Shown here piece by piece: positions 34,930-40,510 of a stretch of DNA of 40,510 nt (within the stretch, counting starts at the first letter, position 1; every line of letters begins with the position of its first letter). Origin of the DNA: a candidate division WS1 bacterium. GTDB taxonomy: Bacteria; Armatimonadota; Zipacnadia; Zipacnadales; UBA5352. Where the stretch lies: assembly GCA_003566775.1 (NCBI GenBank), contig PXBW01000324.1:1-40510 (forward strand), in the 5' to 3' direction. The notes below the pieces were generated by a model. The model was not told the origin of the DNA. It was given only the letters and a program-made list of their open reading frames with translations, and did no database searches. Position numbers and translations under genes: made by a program.

Positions 34930-35664
34930 TTATGCTCGCGCCTGCGGCCTGCGCACAAGCACCTCCCAGCAATCGCGATTCACCGGCCTGTCGCCCGGCG
35001 CTGTGCTGGTATTCTGGGGGATCCGCTCTCGTGTCAGATCCACCAACTCAAAGTCGCCCAGCCAGGTGCGCAGATCGTCCTCGTCGAAGAAGTGATGCAT
35101 GATGCCCTGCTCGGGTCCCTCAGCCAGCACAAAGGTGTTGGGTTCGGTCTCTACACCACTTCCAAAGCGCCAGTCCCACGAGTTCAGGACTTTGATAAGC
35201 GCCTCGCCGCCGGGTCTCAGCGTCCGCCGAATCTCATCAACAGCAAGTTGCAGCAACTCGCGCGAACCGTGGTTGAGCACATTGATCGAGATCGTCGCAT
35301 CGAACACACCATCATCGAAGGGCAGTGCACACATATCCGCGAGCACCAGGTCGGGTCGCAGATCAGCTTCCGAGAGACGCTCTCGGCAGGCAGTCAGCCC
35401 GTGCGGCGATATGTCACTCCCCGTCACCTCGAAGCCCTCCAATTGCAGGAAGGCCGAGTGGCGCCCCGCGCCACAGCCCAGGTCATGCACATTACTGAAG
35501 CCACGCTCTCGCCACCTGCCTGCAATCTCATTCACCACCTCTTCCACTTCCTCCAGGTGAAAGCGCGTGTCCTTGAACAGGTCGTCCCATGAATGTGGCA
35601 AGTCAATCTGCTCCTCGCTCAGCGTGTCGCGTGGTTGCTTCGCCGGTGAATCCCTCGTCGGCAT
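34930..35664 (-). CDS. Class I SAM-dependent methyltransferase
   Basis: 244 aa from ATG at 35664, with GAGGTGG about 10 bases upstream. The frame continues to 35940 but those 92 codons look non-coding. Motif I is VHDLGCGAGRHSAFL (SAM-binding GxGxG), followed by the acidic TGSDIS, and ADMCALPFDDGVFDATISINVLNHG (motifs II/III). RRTLRPGGEALIKVL closes the core. Methyl acceptor unknown; it resembles UbiE/methyltransf_11-type small-molecule enzymes. Convergent with the discoidin gene. Confidence 0.87.
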   Translation of the reverse strand: MPTRDSPAKQPRDTLSEEQIDLPHSWDDLFKDTRFHLEEVEEVVNEIAGRWRERGFSNVHDLGCGAGRHSAFLQLEGFEVTGSDISPHGLTACRERLSEADLRPDLVLADMCALPFDDGVFDATISINVLNHGSRELLQLAVDEIRRTLRPGGEALIKVLNSWDWRFGSGVETEPNTFVLAEGPEQGIMHHFFDEDDLRTWLGDFELVDLTRERIPQNTSTAPGDRPVNRDCWEVLVRRPQARA

Positions 35665-36113
35665 GACGTTCAGACCACCTCTTCTCTGCCAGATGATCAC
35701 CTTCCTGCCGGGGCCCTCGGGTCCCTGTACCGATGATTGCGGCCGGCACGGGTTTCGCGTGACGCATTCTGCGCGGGAGGCGGCCAGAACTATCCACGTC
35801 GAGACACCGGCACCGAGGCCGACGCTGCGGGGACGCCACATGAGTAAATGCTCGCATCTTCTGGCATGCCCCCATCTCTGGGCCTTCATACCCTTGCCAG
35901 AATTCAAGTGCGTTATGACGCAGCGGCCAATGGGTCTCAACTCCCGCAGCAGGCTGGCAGACCGCTCATTGTGCCTGCCTGATGGGATCGTTGATATGGC
36001 GCTTCGTGCGGATCATTCCCACTCGGGAGCGCTCGGCGAAAACGGGGAACGCACCCCATTCCGAAGCCAACTGTGTTCCTGACTGTCGAACACGCCCTGC
36101 GCACTACACCCAG
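35665..36113. other. Intergenic region with no recognised gene
   Basis: About 450 bases up to the terminator-like hairpin of the peroxiredoxin gene. The methyltransferase frame stays open leftover codons to 35940 but with unlikely composition. Other frames lack ribosome sites. No repeats seen. Confidence 0.35.
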
Positions 36114-36141
36114 GCGGCCCCCGCATTTCAACGGGGGCCGC
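36114..36141 (-). terminator. 9-bp GC-rich hairpin after the peroxiredoxin gene
   Basis: GCGGCCCCC (36114-36122) pairs exactly with GGGGGCCGC (36133-36141) around a 10-base loop, 30 bases past the peroxiredoxin stop. It lacks a T-run on the minus strand. Confidence 0.6.
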
Positions 36142-36170
36142 AGATCTGTCGCTCCGTGGATTCGTGCGGC

Positions 36171-36842
36171 CTACAGGTCCAGCTTCTTCAGACACAGGAA
36201 CCAGTCGAGGCAGCGGTAGTCGTCTCCCGCGCCCGCGACCCGCTCCGCAGCATCGCTGTCGGTGGGCGGCGGCGGCACGATGACCTCGTCGCCGGGTTCC
36301 CAGTTCGCGGGCGTGGCTATGCCGTGCTCATCGGAGGTCTGCATCGCCACGAGCGCGCGCATAACCTCGTTCATATTACGCCCATTGCTCAGCGGGTAGT
36401 AGAGGATGCATCGCACGATGCCCTCAGGGTCGATGATGAAGGTGGCTCGCACCGCGTGGGTGTCGCTCGCTCCCGGCTGGAGCATCCCGAACTTGTTCGC
36501 CACGTCCATCTTCAGGTCCGCGATGATCGGGAAGGTGATCTTCACGCCCTTCATGTCTTTATACTCGATCTTCTCCTCAATCGTGCGGACCCAGGCGATG
36601 TGACTGTAGTTCGAGTCGATTGAAAGGCCGATCAACTCGCAGTTGCGGTCCTTGAAGTCCTCGGCCATCGAGGCGAAGGTCATGAACTCCGTGGTGCATA
36701 CCGGCGTGAAGTCCGCCGGGTGTGAGAACAGGATCACCCATTTGCCCTCGTAGTCGTCCGGGAAGTTCATCTCCCCGTGTGTGGTCTGCGCCGTGAACGC
36801 CGGCGCCGGATCACCGATCAGCGGCATGGTGCGCTCTTCCAT
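36171..36842 (-). CDS. Prx6/1-Cys-type peroxiredoxin with C-terminal Cys pair
   Basis: 223 aa from ATG at 36842, with AGGAGGAG 5 bases upstream. The thioredoxin-fold core shows the peroxidatic Cys in DFTPVCTTE (FTPVCTTE motif) and the catalytic Arg in NKFGMLQPGASDTHAVRATFI. The C-terminal arm, PANWEPGDEVIVPPPPT, is characteristic of Prx6. The tail CLDWFLCLKK carries two Cys spaced by five residues, similar to the DWWFC tails of archaeal thioredoxin peroxidases, so resolution by these Cys is possible. It reduces hydrogen peroxide and alkyl peroxides in the cytoplasm. It follows perR on the same strand after 148 bp and is the likely PerR target. Confidence 0.93.
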   Translation of the reverse strand: MEERTMPLIGDPAPAFTAQTTHGEMNFPDDYEGKWVILFSHPADFTPVCTTEFMTFASMAEDFKDRNCELIGLSIDSNYSHIAWVRTIEEKIEYKDMKGVKITFPIIADLKMDVANKFGMLQPGASDTHAVRATFIIDPEGIVRCILYYPLSNGRNMNEVMRALVAMQTSDEHGIATPANWEPGDEVIVPPPPTDSDAAERVAGAGDDYRCLDWFLCLKKLDL

Positions 36843-36896
36843 TGTGTCTCCTCCTCTTTTGATGTAACGCTCATCTGACGGCTGATGGTCATATCC

Positions 36897-36907
36897 CACT
36901 CGAAGTG
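36897..36907. repeat. Small palindrome in the peroxiredoxin leader
   Basis: CACT and AGTG flank CGA, 54-65 bases before the peroxiredoxin ATG. It may be part of an operator; it does not match the PerR box. Confidence 0.25.
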
Positions 36908-36990
36908 TGAGTTATTGCCTGTTCATGCTGTGCCTGTTGCATCTCCGACCTTCGAAAACACCACCGTGGCGCATGGCGATGACAGAGAAC

Positions 36991-37494
36991 TCAGGTCGAT
37001 CTGCCATCCTCCCGGGCGGGCTGGGATACCTCTCTCTCCCGACAGTCCTCACAGTAGCCGAATATCTGATGGACCACTCGCATCGGTTTGAAGCCTGTAG
37101 CCTCTGCCGCGTCAACCGTCGCGGTCCTTTGCTCGCATGGCTCCAGCGGCAGGTCCTCAATCCGGCTGCAGGCGAGGCAGGTGAGATGGCAGTGATCGCC
37201 GACGTCGGGGTCGAAGCGCGCCTCCTGGGTGGCGGGCGATACCTCGACCGCCTCCCCCATCTCCGAGAGCAGGCGCAGGGTGCTGTACACGGTGGATAGA
37301 GCCATCATGGGAAAATCGTCACTCAGGCTGTCGTGAATCATCTCGGCTGATGGATGATTCCCGCAAGGGATGAACTCCCGGATTATGGCAACACGCTGTG
37401 GAGTTATCCGATGCCCCCTTGCGCGCAGGTCGCGCATTATCTTCCGCACGCGACTCTCGATAGTTCCCTGTTCGCGGGTCATATTGCCGATCAT
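36991..37494 (-). CDS. perR: Fur family repressor, PerR type
   Basis: 167 aa. GGAGG lies 4 bases before the ATG at 37494. The winged-helix domain (about 15-85; GHRITPQRVAIIREF, MALSTVYSTLRLLSEMG) is followed by the dimer domain with two CxxC pairs (HLTCLACSRIEDL; GYCEDC) for structural zinc. Regulatory metal residues match B. subtilis PerR: His in GNHPSAE, Asp in RFDPD (Fur proteins have Glu here), two His in DHCH and Asp in IEDLP. PerR senses peroxide by metal-catalysed His oxidation. It sits directly upstream of the peroxiredoxin gene. Confidence 0.85.
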   Translation of the reverse strand: MIGNMTREQGTIESRVRKIMRDLRARGHRITPQRVAIIREFIPCGNHPSAEMIHDSLSDDFPMMALSTVYSTLRLLSEMGEAVEVSPATQEARFDPDVGDHCHLTCLACSRIEDLPLEPCEQRTATVDAAEATGFKPMRVVHQIFGYCEDCREREVSQPAREDGRST

Positions 37495-37508
37495 TGTGCC
37501 TCCGATGC

Positions 37509-37537
37509 GTTATCGCTCATCGTTCGTATTAGATAAC
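37509..37537. promoter_or_regulatory. Candidate PerR operator: GTTATC-N17-GATAAC
   Basis: Two exact inverted half-sites lie in the perR leader, one overlapping the predicted -10. AT-rich half-sites like these resemble Fur/PerR boxes (TTATAATNATTATAA-like), but the spacing is longer than the classical 15-mer. Autoregulation is the proposed role. Confidence 0.45.
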
Positions 37538-37558
37538 ACATGGCACTAACTATGTCAA
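37530..37558 (-). promoter_or_regulatory. Candidate perR promoter
   Basis: Minus strand TTGACA (perfect -35) at 37558-37553 and, 17 bp on, TATCTA at 37535-37530 (or TCTAAT at 37533-37528 with a 19-bp gap). The predicted start is about 30 bases before the perR ATG. Confidence 0.55.
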
Positions 37559-37834
37559 GCGAATTATGACTCAGTGCAGGAGCAAAGTGATAATGTCCTG
37601 GTTGGGCAAAGTAGCGATATGTCCCCCTCTGCGGGTCATGGGCCGCGGGGTGACGAACGGGAGGTCAAGAGGATCACACTGAGCCGGAAGGCGTGTGAGC
37701 ACAAGGCTGTGATATGCCCTCTACACCCGCGTCCCGGGGGGTCGAGGCGGATTGAAGGTATTGCGGGTGTTAGACGAGAATGGCTACTCGCGTAGGAGTG
37801 ATCGATGATCTTCGGTCATAAGGAGGCTGCACCC
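37559..37834. other. Leader region upstream of the rhamnogalacturonan-lyase-like gene
   Basis: About 275 bases, G-rich, with a long-range inverted repeat ACACCCGC (37723-37730) / GCGGGTGT (37763-37770) and a small UUCG hairpin at 37805-37819. The 73-codon open frame at 37574-37795 has no ribosome binding site and no recognisable domain. No clear promoter. Confidence 0.4.
37805..37819 (+). other. UUCG-loop hairpin just before the ribosome binding site
   Basis: ATGA(T)C and GTCAT-type arms close a cUUCGg tetraloop with one bulged T; AGGAGG follows two bases later. It could influence initiation at 37835. Confidence 0.35.
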
Positions 37835-40510
37835 ATGCGTTCAGCAATCCTCGCGGCCATCGCCGCGATCGTGATGCTTTCCGCCGCGCCGTGCCTCGCC
37901 GTTGACACCGATGGCGACGGCATACCTGACGATGTCGAGGAGATACTCGGCACCGATCCCAACTACCCCGAGGAACTGCACGTGGTATTCGAGGGGGAGC
38001 GCGTCCCCGAGGAGCGCCGGGATGAGGGCTACAACCCCGGCATGGACATACTGCGGATTGACTTCGGCCACGTTGCCGAGGACCGCTACCTGTGGCGCAC
38101 GGTATTTGCCGCGGAGCCGCCCATTGATGAGATGGTGCACCACATCTACGTGGACGCCGATGCTGATGAGACCACCGGCCGCGAGGGCAGAGGGACCGAA
38201 TACATGCTCACGACCGCGGGCGGGCAGGAGCGCGTCACTTACTATCTGCCCGACGGCACTGTATCCCCGACGCCCCCCGCGGTGCGCATCGCGGTCGTCG
38301 ATAATGTGCTGTACACCAGCGCGGACGTTGACCTCGGGCGAGACGAAGATGGTGTCCGCTTCAGGATGTCGGTGCTGGTGCACTCAACGGTCGCGCCTGA
38401 CGAAGACCGCCCCCGCATGTCCCAGAGCACCGGGAACTTCATGGTGGAGGGGATCCCCCTGACCGACCGTGAGAAGATACTGCGACCCGCCGACCTGACC
38501 GAGAACACGCATGTGACCGCAACCTTCGGCCCGGATATCGTCCGCCCCGTGCTGGTGGATGATCGCAACGTCGTGATCCGCCACGATGAGCTTGAGCTTG
38601 ATGGCTACGAGGTGGACATTCAGACCTCGCGCCGCTACGCGCACCTTGTCAGGCGCAACATGGGCGCAACCGCCACGCACACCATCGAGAGGCCCGGCAA
38701 CTACCACGTCGGCCTCCTGATGTACGACGACGGCAGCGATCAGCGCATCGTTATCCATGTCAACGACGAGTTCGCCGGCCTCGCCGCCGCCAACCAGCGC
38801 AATCGCCGCACCTGGCTGTTCTGGCTCGATGAGGCGCGCGATCTGCAGGCGGGTGACCGCATCACCTTCGAAGCCGTCGGACCCAGCGGCAAGCACGGCA
38901 TCGCGAAGGTCGTGCTGATGCCCGAGACACCCGAGGTACGCGAGGTCGAGTATCTGGTTGAGCACACCAACTGGATCGCCCCGGTTAACACCGAGGGCGA
39001 GGCGTGGATCTCGTGGACCACCACCTGGCCCTCCGACACGCGCTTCGAGTACGGTACCACCACCGACTACGGTGAGGTCTTCGAGCAGGATAACAACATG
39101 CTCGTGCACCGGGCGCACCTGAGCGGCCTTGAGCCGGGCGTGACCTACCACGGACGCGGTGTCGGGATCGCGCCGGACGGCAGCGAGTACCACGGTCCGG
39201 ACATCGCCTTCAGCGCGGAGGGCATCACACCGCCGCCGACCATCGAGGGCGTCCACCAGGTTCCGCTGGCACTGCGCAACTGGCATGACGTGGACGCCGA
39301 GGCGTGGCCGGTGAGCAGCGGGATACCCTTCCCCGAGGGGCACCTGCAGAGCGTCGATGACATGCGCCTGATGCTGGACGGCGACGAGGTCCTCGCGCAG
39401 TTCCGGCCGCTGGGCACCTGGCCCGACGGCTCGATCAAGTGGGTGCTGGTGACGATCATTGCAGACGTGCCCGCGGGTGAGACCGCACAGTACGCCATCG
39501 AGTACGGGCGCGAGGTGGACAACCTGCTCGCGACCGCCGCTGAGGACACGATCGCCCGCGAGGAGGGCGACCGCGTAATCCTCGACACCGGCGCAGTGCG
39601 CTTCGAGGTGGACGCGCACGGGCAGCTTGTCGGACCGAACGGGCCGATGGTCACCGAGCTTGTAGAGACCGCCCGCGGGGAGTTCTCCTCGGCTCTGAGC
39701 AACGCCGAGGTGACGATCGAGGAGTACGGGCCGGTGCGGGCGGTCGTCAGGACGATAGGCGACCTTGTGGCCGAGGACGGCTCGGAGAGCTTCTGCATCG
39801 ATCAGCGCATCGAGGCGTGGCGCGACCGGCCCTTCGTGCGCGTGCATCACACTTTCATCAACACCCTGCCCAACGAGGTCTCGCAGACCACGCTGGATAC
39901 GCGCGCCGCCGATCGCTTCGTGGACATCGACCGAATCAGCTACGTGGTTCCCACTGATGGGGCCGCGTGGCAGGCCCCGCTGCGCGACGGCGACCCGCTG
40001 ACGCTGAGCACCGGCGACAGCGTCTGGCAGCGCTTCCACGATGAGTTCGAGGCTGCGGGCGCCGAGCCGGTGCAGGACCGCATCATCGGCGGACTCGTGG
40101 CGCAGGACGGCGCCATGGCCGTCTCGGTGCGTGACTTCTGGCAGCAGTACCCGAAGGGCTTCGAGATCGCGGACAATGCGGTGCGGGTTGATCTCGCGCC
40201 GGACTTCGAGGCCGGGCTTTACGACGAATTCCCCTTCGAGGACGAGGGGCATCATCTCTTCTACTACCTGCGGGACGGCAGCTACACCTTCACCCGCGGG
40301 ATGGCGAAGACCCATGAACTGATGCTCGACTTCGGCGACGAAGCGGCGCAGCGCGCGGAGACCTTCCAGCGCCCGCTGCTGCTCACCGCAGACCCGGAGT
40401 GGTACACCGACAGCAATGTCTTCTACAACGTGCAGCCGCGCGACGAGGAGCGTTTCGCGGCCTACGAGGAAGCGATCGACCGCAACATCCAGAACTACAT
40501 CGCCCGGCGC
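37835..40510 (+). CDS. Secreted exo-rhamnogalacturonan-lyase-like protein, 3' end cut by window
   Basis: 892 codons are read to the right edge with no stop, so the C-terminus is missing. AGGAGG lies 8 bases before the ATG. A signal peptide (1-23, ending PCLA) is followed directly by DTDGDGIPDDVEEILGTDP, a Ca-binding thrombospondin-3/EF-like loop. Then come a beta-rich region (about 40-375), a Fn3-like domain (about 380-465; WISWTTTWPSDTRFEYGTT, LSGLEPGVTYHGR) and, from about 475, LRNWHDVDAEAWPVSSGIPF and FRPLGTWPDGSIKWVLV. This last pattern is typical of YetA-like/exo-rhamnogalacturonan lyase family proteins. Likely degrades pectin-type polymers outside the cytoplasm; catalytic residues not identified. 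Confidence 0.75.
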   Translation, partial: MRSAILAAIAAIVMLSAAPCLAVDTDGDGIPDDVEEILGTDPNYPEELHVVFEGERVPEERRDEGYNPGMDILRIDFGHVAEDRYLWRTVFAAEPPIDEMVHHIYVDADADETTGREGRGTEYMLTTAGGQERVTYYLPDGTVSPTPPAVRIAVVDNVLYTSADVDLGRDEDGVRFRMSVLVHSTVAPDEDRPRMSQSTGNFMVEGIPLTDREKILRPADLTENTHVTATFGPDIVRPVLVDDRNVVIRHDELELDGYEVDIQTSRRYAHLVRRNMGATATHTIERPGNYHVGLLMYDDGSDQRIVIHVNDEFAGLAAANQRNRRTWLFWLDEARDLQAGDRITFEAVGPSGKHGIAKVVLMPETPEVREVEYLVEHTNWIAPVNTEGEAWISWTTTWPSDTRFEYGTTTDYGEVFEQDNNMLVHRAHLSGLEPGVTYHGRGVGIAPDGSEYHGPDIAFSAEGITPPPTIEGVHQVPLALRNWHDVDAEAWPVSSGIPFPEGHLQSVDDMRLMLDGDEVLAQFRPLGTWPDGSIKWVLVTIIADVPAGETAQYAIEYGREVDNLLATAAEDTIAREEGDRVILDTGAVRFEVDAHGQLVGPNGPMVTELVETARGEFSSALSNAEVTIEEYGPVRAVVRTIGDLVAEDGSESFCIDQRIEAWRDRPFVRVHHTFINTLPNEVSQTTLDTRAADRFVDIDRISYVVPTDGAAWQAPLRDGDPLTLSTGDSVWQRFHDEFEAAGAEPVQDRIIGGLVAQDGAMAVSVRDFWQQYPKGFEIADNAVRVDLAPDFEAGLYDEFPFEDEGHHLFYYLRDGSYTFTRGMAKTHELMLDFGDEAAQRAETFQRPLLLTADPEWYTDSNVFYNVQPRDEERFAAYEEAIDRNIQNYIARR

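Noticed and set aside
35665-35940. N-terminal extension of the methyltransferase frame
   Set aside because: No ribosome site and unlikely composition, while ATG at 35664 has both a good ribosome site and family-like sequence.
37585-37700. Possible c-di-GMP (GEMM) riboswitch
   Set aside because: GGGCAAA is present but the paired receptor and conserved CGCAAAGC were not found.
37574-37795. 73-codon frame upstream of the lyase-like gene
   Set aside because: No ribosome site, no known domain, and composition like non-coding DNA.
38384-40315. Long minus-strand open frame (643 codons) antisense to the rhamnogalacturonan-lyase-like gene
   Set aside because: The plus-strand frame has a signal peptide, an ideal ribosome site and recognisable domains. 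The minus frame is His/Asp/Val-rich with no domain, as expected for the shadow of a GC-rich gene.
1-40510. tRNA, rRNA, CRISPR array, transposon or phage genes
   Set aside because: I looked for cloverleaf-like, regularly spaced repeat and transposase/integrase signatures and saw none.

Overview
The window reads as a chromosomal segment of a GC-rich (by eye around 60%) Gram-negative-type bacterium. An outer-membrane beta-barrel gene (32313-33401), several Sec-secreted proteins and a FtsEX / M23 / CtpA envelope cluster all point to a cell with an outer membrane. There are no rRNA or tRNA genes, no CRISPR array, and no recognisable phage or insertion sequence. Secreted beta-helix and rhamnogalacturonan-lyase-like proteins, a KaiC/KaiB pair and many sensor kinases suggest an uncultured, polysaccharide-using environmental lineage. 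Armatimonadota-like or a similar phylum is my guess, with low confidence. Starts are mixed: ATG, GTG, and at least two TTG starts that are backed by strong ribosome binding sites.

Layout. 3-5560 (minus): ftsE, ftsX, an EnvC-like coiled-coil M23 protein, a CtpA-type S41 protease and a membrane-anchored LysM/G5 protein, that is, a division and wall-hydrolase control cluster. 5856-8039 (minus): a large secreted beta-helix protein. 8345-12651 (plus): kaiC, kaiB and a three-PAS hybrid histidine kinase in one tight operon. 12674-16467 (minus): rodA, an unknown protein, and a secreted TPR protein with a zinc-protease motif. 16910-19403 (plus): an EamA transporter behind a consensus sigma-70 promoter, a calcineurin-like phosphoesterase and ribB. 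19496-20758 (minus): an MgtC/DUF4010 membrane protein. 21011-24810 (plus): a two-domain alpha/beta hydrolase and a radical SAM protein. 24813-33401 (minus): an outer-membrane barrel, an unusual ketoacyl synthase and three consecutive sensor kinases. 33781-34890 (plus): a secreted discoidin-type protein. 34930-35664 (minus): a methyltransferase. 36171-37494 (minus): perR and a 1-Cys-type peroxiredoxin. 37835 to the right edge (plus): a large exo-rhamnogalacturonan-lyase-like secreted protein cut by the window end.

The most interesting parts are the two signalling blocks. The KaiC has every ATPase and phosphorylation landmark of the cyanobacterial clock protein, except that Ser-Ser replaces Ser-Thr. 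Its KaiB partner has lost two of the three fold-switch prolines, and the overlapping downstream kinase ends in a NarL-type receiver with no DNA-binding domain. No kaiA is visible, so this looks like a KaiA-independent timing or energy-sensing module. The second block (24813-30927) encodes a membrane kinase, a kinase whose ATP-binding domain looks dead and whose receiver carries Glu in place of the phospho-Asp, and a receiver-kinase-receiver protein. Their defects and domains complement each other, which suggests one phosphorelay.
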